Position numbers and translations under genes: made by a program. A stretch of 64,000 bases of DNA from Acanthosepion pharaonis. Its lineage: Eukaryota > Mollusca > Cephalopoda > Sepiida > Sepiidae. The stretch lies in assembly GCA_903632075.3 (NCBI GenBank), contig CAHIKZ030002639.1, forward strand, positions 62,001 to 126,000. The letters are read 5' to 3'. The notes below the pieces were generated by a model. The model ran no database searches, was not told the DNA's origin, and worked only from the letters and a program-made list of their open reading frames with translations. How positions within the stretch are numbered: the first letter of the stretch is position 1; the number at the start of each line of letters is the position of its first letter. This document shows, one piece after another, positions 43,226 through 53,284 of this stretch.

Positions 43226-45615
43226 TTTTTAATAGGTTTTTTTAGATTTTTATGTAATTAAATAAATTTGTTTTATAAATTTTTCTACTTTTTAAAACAG
43301 GTTTTTCCAAATATTGAGAAAATTTTTTAAATATTTCAGGCATTTGTTTCAAATTTTCCTCTTCAAAGGTAATCTATTTTTTTTTCAATACCATATGCAA
43401 AACAGATCAGAACATTTTAATAATATATTCAAAATTTCAGAAATGGAATGTCCTGTCAGTTGTACAACAATCATACTCTTTTTTAACTCCAATAATTCCT
43501 TGTAAACATATAAGCAGCCTAAATGCATTGTTCAAAAAAGGTTAAAACCACTGGTCTAAGGTATAACTTGTTTACAATATGAATAGATATTAACCTGAGG
43601 TTCTAACAAGATCAAACTGTTTTTTGCAGGTGTATACTGAATCAATCAATCATTTTCTTTATTTGGAAAAAAAAACGAACATTTAAAGGCACATAAAATA
43701 CTGATTAAATCCCTGAAAAAAGAGGAGGTTAAAATGAATTTATTTTAATGGTGAAAAAAACAAAATATTGTAAAGGAAAATACAAAGATTAAATAAAAAA
43801 AACAAAAGCCTGGTTTAAACTTAGATGTTTATGTTTTTCTCTTTGAGTTCCCAAAATGTTGAATTCCATCATCACTGGAAAAACTTTTTGAATTGTTTTA
43901 TGGAAAACAAAAAACATGTGTTCTATTCAAATGTTGATAACTTTAAACATTTATTCCACATGAAAATTTTTTTTCAAGAGACCAAAATCAGGCTCAAAAA
44001 TTTCAAATACTGCTGCCATGTGAATTGGAGCTTGAGCTTTTTGGGCTTTCTATTCTGATAGATTTGCATTAATTGACATTTAGATGATGAATTCATCCAC
44101 ACCACAACTAAAATGTTACCCACAGATGAAATTTGACAGCCTTGCTTTTTCTATCAATATTTTCATGGAAAATTGTTTTCTCACCAGATTTTGATGACAA
44201 AAAAGAAGAGTTTCTCTGTCAACTGAAACATTAAGACAAATTCATTCTTTTCCTCATAAACCTGTTGAATAACTTTCTAAAAGATTTTTTTATTTATCTT
44301 CAGAATAATGGAGGAAATAAATTCTCTTTTTAATGTTTATCTAGTTTATTTTTTTTTTTAGCATCTCTCGAAAACAAATATATCAAGTAACCTTCTGTAT
44401 AAACTGTTCTCAAAAGATATCTATTTTTAGGAGGACTTTCAATTTAAATTAATGTAGACAAAATTTTTTTCTTTTTTAGATATTTTTGAAATCTCCTTAA
44501 AAAAATAATTGGGATTGTGAATGATTTTATTTTTCCAGATTTTTTAAATCTTTTTTTTTATATGCCATTTCAAGGCTTTAATCGAAAATGGCTCTTTTAT
44601 CATGAGAAAAAAATTTTAATTTTTGTTATTTTTCCAGAATAGTTCTGCCCTAATGAAGAACCATAAAATAATTTTTTTACCATAATTGTTTTTCATTTTG
44701 TTTACTTGTTAATTGACATTTTTACAAGCCCCAAGTTTTTTTATTTTTCATAAGAAATTTGTAATCTTCAACAACATATTGTTTTTTTTTTTAGTTTCCT
44801 AAGATTGAGAAAACAAAAAAATGGCAATTTCCATTATTGCAAAAATTCTATGTATTTTAAACACTTTTTTTTTTTTTTTAATTTCTATATTTTCAAATGG
44901 TTTTTATAGATTTCCCAAAAATCTTTTTTGTTGGATGCCCATTTGAAAAAAAAGAAGTTTTATGATATTTGATAGAATTTTTATTTAAAGAAAAGAATTA
45001 AAATAATTTTTTATTTCTTAAATTTTCACTATGTATGCTAATTTTTTCTTTTATCTGTTTATGTACCAGTGAATTTGTTTGAATTTTAAATATGTTAATT
45101 ATCTATATATGTTTAATTCACCTTTTAACTGAAATTAAAATAAGAAAGAATTATTTGGAAATATTTTTTTTGGTTAATGACTAATTAAAATATTGCAACT
45201 ATTTAAAAAATAGATTTTATGTAAGAAAATATTAAAAATTTATTGATTTTTAAATTTGGTAAACATCTGTTGAAATTTATTTTCTTTTAATTTTCTTGTT
45301 TTGATTTTACACATGCCCCAGCAAATCATTGGTTTAATTTTTTTTTTTTTTTGAATCCTGTCCAGTTGAAATGACCTCTTAAATTAAATTAAACAAATTT
45401 GAATTCAGAATATTTCTTTTAGCACAACCACTGACAGTAGGGACCAATGCTAGTTGTAAAAGGTCAATAAATTTTGATCTGTAAATTTGAATAAACATGT
45501 TATTCAAAATAGAATAAAAAAAAAAATGCAAACCATAAGTGTATAAACTCATTTGATTGAGATATATATTTATTCATTCTCTTATTTTTTCTTTAATTTT
45601 TTTTTCTCTCATCTA
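43226..45615. other. AT-rich spacer
   Basis: No gene recognised. A 77-codon plus-strand frame at 43825-44058 and its complement match nothing I know. A hAT-like end word near 43536 is weak. Confidence 0.4.
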
Positions 45616-45619
45616 TCAA

Positions 45620-45676
45620 AACACACACACACACACACACACAATTGTCACACACACAAACACACACACACAGATC
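45620..45676. repeat. (CA)n microsatellite
   Basis: CA dinucleotides, interrupted by AATTGT and an extra A. Confidence 0.95.
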
Positions 45677-46049
45677 AAAATTTAAATTCTGATAAATTTC
45701 TTGAAGTTGAATAAATGATGGAACAAAAAACAAATAATGGAATCATTTAAACAAAATAAATTAAAAATAACAAACGATGATTTAAAAATTAATCAAAAAG
45801 TTATTATTCTGAGAATTCTAACAACCACAGTGAAAAATATAAGATTTTTCATCAAGTTAGATAGTTACGTGTGTGTTCAAAACTACTATTTGAAATTAAA
45901 CTAAATCAACAGTAATGGTTCCACATCAGAACCCAATGTTGGTTCCCCAGAAGAGCATATATTTTTATTCAATATAATAAAAATATTGATGCCGTTAGGC
46001 TCAATAAAAAAAGCTATTTTTAAATAAAAAACAGGCTTTTTATGAGCAT

Positions 46050-46067
46050 CCATATATATATATATAT

Positions 46068-46110
<43 letters not shown>
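46050..46110. repeat. (TA)n microsatellite
   Basis: TA tract with one AA interruption. It precedes copy 2 of the TA-associated dispersed repeat. Confidence 0.95.
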
Positions 46111-46113
<3 letters not shown>

Positions 46114-46189
46114 GAAAATTTAAAAAAAGGAAATACTGGATATATAAAATTTTTTTATTTTTTTTTTTAAAAAAAAACTTGATTGAAAA

Positions 46190-46560
46190 TTTAAATTTAC
46201 ATAGCATAAATATTATAAATTTACTAATTTAAAAATATGGTTCCATCACTACACAGGAATTACCATGTTTCAAAAAAACAGAAACTAAAAACTTCAAATT
46301 CAATTATAGAATTAAATTAAAGTCCCTAGTATTCTGTTTCATTTTCAAGCAAATTTTGGAATAACTTATTTTGAAATTTACTGAGTTTTATAAGCACATA
46401 CATTCATAATATTAGTTTCTAAGGATATGGGGAAATTCAATCATTTTGACAAGAGGTGGTAGGGTATTCATTTTCACTAAAAACTATTTTATCAAAATAT
46501 GAGTTACTTTCAAAAAGAGGTTAAGTTAAGGTAGGGTAGGGGTGCCTGTTCAACAAATGA
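46190..46560 (+). repeat. Dispersed repeat, copy 2 (first copy at 10855-11180)
   Basis: Same ordered words as 10855-11180 and the same orientation, again just downstream of (TA)n. It ends near GGTAGGGTAGGGGTGCC. Confidence 0.65.
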
Positions 46561-46833
46561 TGACATCCATTTTTGCATTTGTCTTTTTTTTTCAACGACA
46601 AAAATTTTTTTGGCACTTTTGTTTTCATTAAATTTTTTGTATACATTTTTTTTTTCAAAAAAAGGGTTGTTTGAATATGAATATGTTATATTAAACTACA
46701 ATTTTAAAATATTATTTCTAATTTTAATTACTAATAGACTATATTTTTTTTAAAACAAATAAATGTAATAGAATTACTTAAATTATTAAAAAATTATTAT
46801 TAAAATATCAAATATAAATATGTATATTTCATT

Positions 46834-46836
<3 letters not shown>

Positions 46837-46864
<28 letters not shown>
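46837..46864. repeat. Poly(T) run
   Basis: A homopolymer of about 27 T in otherwise AT-rich non-coding sequence (46570-47030). Confidence 0.9.
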
Positions 46865-46868
<4 letters not shown>

Positions 46869-47039
46869 ATTATTTATGGAAAATTTTTGACAATGTCAGC
46901 AAAAATAGCTATTTCATTTCTTTGATTAAGTAAATTTTTATTTTTTATAAACTAATAATATATAGTTTCTCATGTATGCACAAAGGACATGGGTCATTTA
47001 ATGACCTACATATTCTAGCTTTTTTCTTATTAATTTCCA

Positions 47040-47660
47040 TTTTACTGTAGGTGTTTTATTGGTTTCTTTTAAGTGCCAGAAATATTTTGATAGGGACGTC
47101 TGATTTCAGTATTTATTTATCCTAAAAGAACTTTGATGTTGGTTGAAACGTTTTTTGAATTCATGCCTTGTGCATTCAATGTAGATTTTTACATTATCTA
47201 GATCCTCAATAGATGAGATATTGCATTGGTATACTAATGATTCAGTGTGACATTTATTTTTAAGAGGACAGTTATGAGGATTTCTGCAGTTACATAATTT
47301 TGTTTATCTTCATCTTTTTATTTTTATTTTTATATTGTCTAAAATTTTTTGTTTTTAGTCTAAGTGTTTAATTTAAGATATTAGCATTATGTTTCTTAAT
47401 AATTTTTTCTAAGTTTTCAGTACAAATGTAACTTAATTTTAGGGTATATTTATTGAAAATAGTACTGAGTTTACTATATTTAAAAAATGTTTAACGATTA
47501 ATGCAAGGAATTTTTGTCCTAATTTGTTCTTTACCATTTGGTTGTAAGGGGGTGTATACCAAATTATTTTTCTACTTCTGTTTTTTCTATGCTTTCCATT
47601 TTCATTTTTTTTATATAAGTTTTTGGGTTTTTGTAACCACTATCTTTTAGAGCTTTATTA
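47040..47660 (-). pseudogene. GIY-YIG-terminated retroelement relic (second type)
   Basis: On the minus strand the pieces read, in order: RKIIWYTPPYNQMVKNKLG followed by QKFLALIVKHF (near 47560-47450), then TLKLSYICTENLEKIIKKHN, then CRNPHNCPLKNKC (47300-47260), LVYQCNI, EFKKRFNQHQSSFR, SLSKYFWHLKE. This cysteine-rich lead-in plus GIY-YIG-like tail is common in invertebrate retroelement proteins related to Penelope-like elements. It differs clearly from the two GIY-YIG domains at 2-547 and 33516-33895. Several stops are present. The exact clade is unsure. Confidence 0.65.
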
Positions 47661-47714
47661 TAGAAATTAATATGTTCATAGAAAATCTTCTCATTTGTTG
47701 AATTTATACTTATT

Positions 47715-47716
<2 letters not shown>

Positions 47717-47782
<66 letters not shown>
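47717..47782. repeat. (TA)n microsatellite
   Basis: TA tract on the left flank of the MITE. Confidence 0.95.
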
Positions 47783-47787
<5 letters not shown>

Positions 47788-47949
47788 CCCTGGTCAAAAT
47801 TAAAATGTTCACTTGTTTGTTGATAAACTACATTTTCTAATTAAATTTAAATGTCTCACAAATATATTTTGATTAAAGTATTTTTTATATTTTTTATCTG
47901 GTCTTTTTATCTTTTTGTATCTGGTCTTAAGATTTTGACCAGGAGTGTA
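47783..47949. mobile_element. Tc1/mariner-like MITE, 167 bp
   Basis: The ends are inverted copies: TACACCCCTGGTCAAAAT at the left and, complemented, TACACTCCTGGTCAAAAT at the right (one mismatch). TACA/CTGG-type termini with insertion at TA fit Tc1/mariner elements. It lies within (TA)n on both sides, so TA duplication cannot be distinguished. No coding capacity. Confidence 0.8.
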
Positions 47950-47961
47950 TATATATAGGCT

Positions 47962-47964
<3 letters not shown>

Positions 47965-48028
<64 letters not shown>
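47965..48028. repeat. (TA)n microsatellite
   Basis: TA tract on the right flank of the MITE. Confidence 0.95.
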
Positions 48029-48029
<1 letters not shown>

Positions 48030-48030
<1 letters not shown>

Positions 48031-49170
48031 AATTACATGCTCTATACCATATCAGAATCTCTCTGCACATGCATATATATACTACTGAAAGATCATTTTG
48101 ACAATGATAATTATATGAGATTTAGAATGACATAACAGAAATTTATTTAGGAACATGTTATTGGCAATGAAGAATTATAAATTTATATGCACAGTGTAGA
48201 CATTTCATGGAAAATATAAATCTGGATATTGATCTTTTATTTCAATCTATTATCAATAATTCAATTGAACTACAATGTCAACATGTTTTTTTTGTGTATT
48301 TTTGCATGTTGATATTGGAATTAATAATTATCATTATCATTTTTTTAAAATAATTTCTACTAATTATGCAGTGATTAAGGGAAATCAATAGATACATACC
48401 ATATAAGTGTAGATTTTACATTGGTAGAACTTATTGCTGATTATTGGGGTCATCATAGACATTTCCTTCTCTGTGAAATGAGTATGCTGGATCTGAAGTG
48501 ACATCTGCAGCCACTGCATAATAATGTAGGAAGGTTCATGGGATAGACATCTCTGGCTTTTCATTGGGCTCTCTTTGTCTTTTCTATTTGTTTTTTGGTG
48601 TTTTTGAAGGATTTTTTTGTGGACTGTTCTTCTCTAATTGGTTCTTTCTGTAGTTTCTCACTTGACCATCAAGCTGTTTTTGAGCTGATTCTTAAATTGA
48701 CATTTTGAGGCTCCACATGGTTTTGTGCTAGATGTGAGCTTCAAGAAGAGGATTTGTTTGGGTAGGCATATGTCTGACACTTGGGTCAAAGTTGGTGGCA
48801 AGTTATGATGATTTCTATGCTCTCCAACTCCATGGAGAAATTTACTGTTCATGATCCAGTCTTGCTACAGTAGTTGGAAGGTTGTGTGACACCAATCCTC
48901 TGATTAAAATCTTACTCATCTTAGCTTTTACCTAAATTTTGAACTCTATCTAGAGACACTGGAGTTTAATATTAAAGTTCTTTGTTAATTTCTTTTCAGA
49001 CTAAGAAACCATTTTTACTTTATTTGGTACATGCCAACTTTATTTTCAGCCAACTCAGATTTTAGGGGTCTGTCCCAGTGATATAAATTATCTGTATTTT
49101 TTTGTAAGTGCTAATACTGAAGGGATGTTGACCAAGAAGAGATTCCCACTAAAATTCTGGTGCCTGGTTA
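48030..49170. other. Unassigned sequence
   Basis: Moderately AT-rich. A 64-codon minus-strand frame at 48658-48852 matches nothing known. The last 200 bp may include decayed upstream parts of the LINE relic that follows. Confidence 0.35.
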
Positions 49171-49179
49171 TTTAAATCA

Positions 49180-49700
49180 ATTTGTTTTAATCTAACAGGA
49201 AGGTAGTTATAAATGGTCAGTCCACCACTGCCCTGGTGGTCAATGCATACATCCTCTAGAGGTCACTCTTCAGACCAATCCTTTTTTGATTTACGTAAAT
49301 GACCTGCCAAAGAATATTCTCAGATCATTTGCTAATGATATGATTGTATACTGGGACACCTTTTAAAACTCTTGATGATCAGAAATTGGCAGCTGATCTC
49401 TCTTCAAACTACCTAGTGGTTAATGACATCACTAAAGGTTCTGAATAAAATGATCCCTGTACTGCTCTAGTAAGTATTTGACTCCATGTGCTATCCTCTA
49501 CCTTTACAAGAGACAGATCAGGTGAAGAATGGAGTACTGTTATATTTGGGTGGGAGCTGCACAGACTGCACTTTCTAACCTCAATAAAATACAAGTGTCT
49601 CTGACTCTTTGTGGGTGACAAATTATTTTCCACTCTCCAGCCTCTCTCTCGCAGGTGGGATGTGGTATGCCTCTTGCTGCTCTGTTGTTACTTTCACAAA
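49180..49700 (+). pseudogene. Jockey/CR1-like LINE, RT relic
   Basis: Plus-strand pieces: VVINGQSTTALVVNA, RPILFLIYVNDLPKNIL (RT motif before YADD), SFANDMIVYWD (YADD has become FAND), LTPCAILYLYKRQIR, RMEYCYIWVGAAQTALSNLN. This is the same LINE type as 6230-6735 but a slightly more upstream segment. Multiple stops and deletions. Confidence 0.75.
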
Positions 49701-50089
49701 AAGTGCTCTGATGAAAAATAAAAATAAAATAGCAGCTTTTTTGTCATGAAAATGAAGTAGAACTTTTCTTCTATTAGCCATGCATGATTTCATACATGAC
49801 AATATATAATTTACTGTTCAAACTATCATTCTATGTTGAAAATATAGGTAATTTTATTATTCAATAAACTTTTAAAAATAGTACTAAATTTCATACTTTT
49901 TACAATATGCTGCAAAATAACACTACTAAAAGCAATATATATATTTTTTTTATATAACATGTTTAAATAATGTGATATGAAAAAATATACATTCAGTAAA
50001 AGTTTCATTCTTTAAGAACTTAGGTAAAATATCTGATTCTTCTATCAGCCTATTAGCCTTCTACATCTTTTTATAAAGTACTATATTTT

Positions 50090-50360
50090 GGTGGAGTAAT
50101 GGATAGCAGCACGAATTGAGGAATCAGAGAGTTGAGTTCAAATTCCAGTCAAATCCATTACATTCACTTATGGGAAAGGTATGAATCCTTTTCTTCTCCC
50201 CCCAGCTATGAGTAAATAGCAGGACAGACCGGGTTCTATAGCCTTGGATGTGAACTAGTCTAATGCAGAAATAAATGGCAAACCTATTGTTGGAAAAATT
50301 CTGCCTCGTCAGTCATGTATCAAAAGAAACATGATCACCTAAGTATGTATCACGCATGGC
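50090..50360 (+). repeat. tRNA-derived SINE
   Basis: A tRNA-like head with box A-like TGGAGTAATGG (50092-50102) and box B-like GAGTTCAAATTCC (50134-50146) is followed by a body containing GCAGGACAGACCGGG and ending near ACTGACTGATATTTC. It differs from the unit at 2716-3103 and 8713-8843, so at least two SINE families are present. Confidence 0.65.
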
Positions 50361-50399
50361 ACATAACTGACTGATATTTCTGGTCCTTCAGTATCTCTG

Positions 50400-50760
50400 T
50401 GCATTGCAGTATCTCTGCGTATTTGTTGTGGAAGAGTGCTCATTCCATCCTTGAAGTATTTTTTTTCTTTTTTTAAATTTTTATGCAGATTTTTCTTTCT
50501 CTAGATTTCATACAGCCTGTTAATGTGCATATTTGCTTTATCTATGATACACATTCTTTCTATTTCTATGAGCCATTCCATTTTAGACTGTCTAAATTTG
50601 TTTCTTATTTCTTTGTGTAGTTTCCTATATTCTGTTTCATGTATTGGCATTGTTTTGTCTCATTTTCATCATTGTCATCCATTCCTTTTTTTCTTCATCC
50701 ATTTTCTTTTGGGATGATTTAATTGGTCATTAGCCCTTACAGTAGCAAAGATAATGGCAA
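50400..50760 (-). pseudogene. LINE EN-RT linker relic (antisense)
   Basis: On the minus strand it reads KMDEEKKEWM, then KQIDTV/KNGMAH-like and RKNVYHR pieces, then KKILQGWNEH. These align with the 3650-3950 fragment (KILQRWNEY). It is a second copy of the same LINE family, equally decayed. Confidence 0.55.
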
Positions 50761-50865
50761 AGTGAAATTGGTGGTAAAGATGAATCTTTTCCAAAAATCC
50801 AAAGCCACACAGGTAGATCCATATTTAACAATGTTGGATCACTGAAACACACCAGCAAAAGGTTT

Positions 50866-50990
50866 TCTGCCAGTCACATGATGTAGAAGGGTAGGCAGTT
50901 TGAATTAGTATGGACTACTGTAGACGGTTCTGCCAATTCTTGTAGTGTTGGTGACCATAAGCAATATTGAGGATAGAACAAGCTTATTTC
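50866..50990 (+). repeat. Direct repeat, copy 1
   Basis: Shares GCCAGTCACATGATGTAG, TTTGAATTAGTAT, TGTAGACGGT and TGTTGGTGACCATA in order with 51495-51625. Confidence 0.8.
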
Positions 50991-51059
50991 AAAGTGAACA
51001 AAAACTCTTCTACTAACCACAAATGACCTACTGACATCTAAAATACTCAGAAATATAAA

Positions 51060-51345
51060 ACAAGCAGAAAATGTAGAAAACAAGAACTCTACTTCAACCA
51101 GAAGGTCAGATCTTTGCCAACTCTACTTCCTGGGGCAACCCTGCAGATGAAACTGCATGTAAGTAGTATGGGAAAAGCACTGAGCAACTGGATAAAGGCA
51201 TACCACATCAACAATGGGGAGCTATGCCAACAGAACCAGATCGATGAAGAAAACCTCATCAGGAGGACTCTGAGTTCTGGGAGAATAGTCCGAACACCAG
51301 CAAGGCTAAACGATAAAGAAAAAGAATTTTGATTGAAGGGACAGA
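51060..51345 (+). pseudogene. Possible LTR-retrotransposon pol C-terminus
   Basis: The frame 51114-51332 ends RRTLSSGRIVRTPARLNDKE, resembling the serine/arginine-proline tails that end Gypsy or BEL polyproteins (RSGRVVRPPARL-D). It lies between the two direct repeats at 50866 and 51495, which could therefore be remnants of LTRs. Weak evidence. Confidence 0.35.
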
Positions 51346-51494
51346 ATAATCGCTGTAAGGCAAGAGGGCAGTCTATCCAGTGAATGCCTTGGTCACTCAT
51401 CGCTTGTTCATTAGCCTTACAGGGAAAGAAAGAATAGTCTCTTTTCAAAAGGGGAAAGATATTTCATAGTAACTTGTTTTATTTCATGCTTACA

Positions 51495-51625
51495 TAGACT
51501 AAGCCAGTCACATGATGTAGGAGTGCAGGCAATTTGAATTAGTATAGACTATTGTAGACGGTCCTACCAACTCATATGGTCAAGTGTTGGTGACCATACG
51601 CAAAACTGAGGATAGAGCAACTCAC
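51495..51625 (+). repeat. Direct repeat, copy 2
   Basis: Partner of 50866-50990 in the same orientation, about 630 bp downstream, with scattered substitutions and a small insertion. Confidence 0.8.
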
Positions 51626-51701
51626 AAGAACTTGGCGTGGAGTAGACAGTTTAGTTGCTGACATTTCAAAGCAAGTATTTTTTTTTAATCCATCAAATAT
51701 T

Positions 51702-51703
<2 letters not shown>

Positions 51704-51739
<36 letters not shown>

Positions 51740-51750
51740 ACACACACATG
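51704..51750. repeat. (TA)n followed by (CA)n
   Basis: Compound microsatellite. Confidence 0.93.
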
Positions 51751-52072
51751 CATGCATACATACACATAAAAAGCGACAAGATTTGTACATTAAGAGCAAT
51801 TATGAGAAAGGTTTGTGATGATTTCAATTTGATGGCTGCCTATATATTTTTTGTTCCCCATCCCATCTCTTAATGAGGAGAAGTTATGAAGGACCAGAGT
51901 CAGTATGGTGATGTAAGGTGGGAACTGAGGGAGTGAAATAACTTAGTATAAGCCTGCATACCTACTCTTAGAAAATACATTGAGATATTTATGGTCAGCT
52001 TTCTATCAAAACTTCCATTAAATGTTGCAACCCCAACAAGTAACACTACATTAATAAACATATAATCAGTAC

Positions 52073-52076
<4 letters not shown>

Positions 52077-52110
<34 letters not shown>
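52077..52110. repeat. (TA)n microsatellite
   Basis: TA tract abutting the left arm of the 1-kb inverted-repeat element. Confidence 0.95.
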
Positions 52111-52116
<6 letters not shown>

Positions 52117-53113
52117 ATTTATTTATTTAAAATTTATAACATAAACATGTTATAAAATCACTAAAAAATAGCCATTTTGTTTCAACACACCCCGGTGTCT
52201 TATCAAGTGATGATGTTGAATGCAAAACAAATGGTTTTAAAAGTTTCAAATTAATTAACGATCTTTCACAAGGGGAAAACGTTGTTCCAAAAGCTAGAAT
52301 GACCAATCAAAATACAAGTATAGGAAAATTCAAAAAAGCCTGACAACGATGTCATGTTATAATAGCTATTCAGATCGTTAAAATACGGGTAAAATAAAAA
52401 AAAGAATTTATTCTAACCAATAATTATTAAATTATATGATAAAATTTGATATTAAAATTAAAAACTGCCAATTTTAAAATCCAAATTTAAAACTATTAAG
52501 TTTAAAATTATAAAATTACTGAGGAGAAAAGAAGAAATACATATTATTCAATTTATTTCTTCGTTGAAATTACGTTAGAATAAGACGTTACTCCATCCGG
52601 TCCATCCGACAATATATATGTTTACATTTTAATCCCAAGTGTGCAAATGGGGTCGTAAAATCACATGTAAAACAAGACAAACCCAATCAGATTATAATAC
52701 ATAAGCATCCAGACATATTTAGATATATATACACACAAAAAAAAGTGATGAGACAGAGAACATCTCCACGGCCCTTTAAAAAAAAAAAAAAGGGGGGGGA
52801 AAACCAACATACATACATACATACATAATTAAAAGTGAATGCACTTTCCATACACATAGACACCTATAAATACATGTACACACATCCACAGACATTGACC
52901 TAGACAATCAGATACCACAACCAATAAAATATTTAAAACTGAAAGTATTCATTAAATAAATGTTGGCACTTATTAAAATTTCGTTCAAGCGAGCAAAACC
53001 ATTTGTTTTGCATTCAACATCATTTGATAAGACACTGAAAGATGTTGAAACAAAATGGCTATTTTTAGTGATTTTATAACATGTTTATGTTATAAATTTT
53101 TAAATAAATAATT
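52111..53113. mobile_element. Element with ~125-bp inverted ends
   Basis: The left end (52111-52240) and right end (52988-53113) are inverted copies sharing TTTATTTATTTAAAA, TTATAACATAAACATGTTAT, GCCATTTTGTTTCAACA, GTGTCTTATCAA and GTTGAATGCAAAACAAATGG. The interior (about 750 bp) is non-coding and includes a homopolymer pair (A then G, 52778-52800) and a (CATA)n tract near 52805. It could be a non-autonomous DNA transposon or a Penelope-like pair of inverted terminal repeats. The words GTGTCTTATCAA and GTTGAAAC-type ends recall Penelope tails. Confidence 0.7.
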
Positions 53114-53204
53114 ATATATGCTCTACTTTGTATATAGTAACTCTTTTTAAGAATAGTAATTGTTGGTTATTGGAATTCATTCCGTCTACTTGCTCAATTA
53201 TATA

Positions 53205-53206
53205 CT

Positions 53207-53279
<73 letters not shown>
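53205..53279. repeat. (TA)n microsatellite
   Basis: Long uninterrupted TA tract about 90 bp right of the inverted-repeat element. Confidence 0.95.
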
Positions 53280-53282
<3 letters not shown>

Positions 53283-53284
53283 AA

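Noticed and set aside
43536..43552. hAT-like terminal word (AGGTTAAAACCACTGG)
   Set aside because: No matching opposite end or transposase was found nearby, and one short word in AT-rich DNA is not enough.
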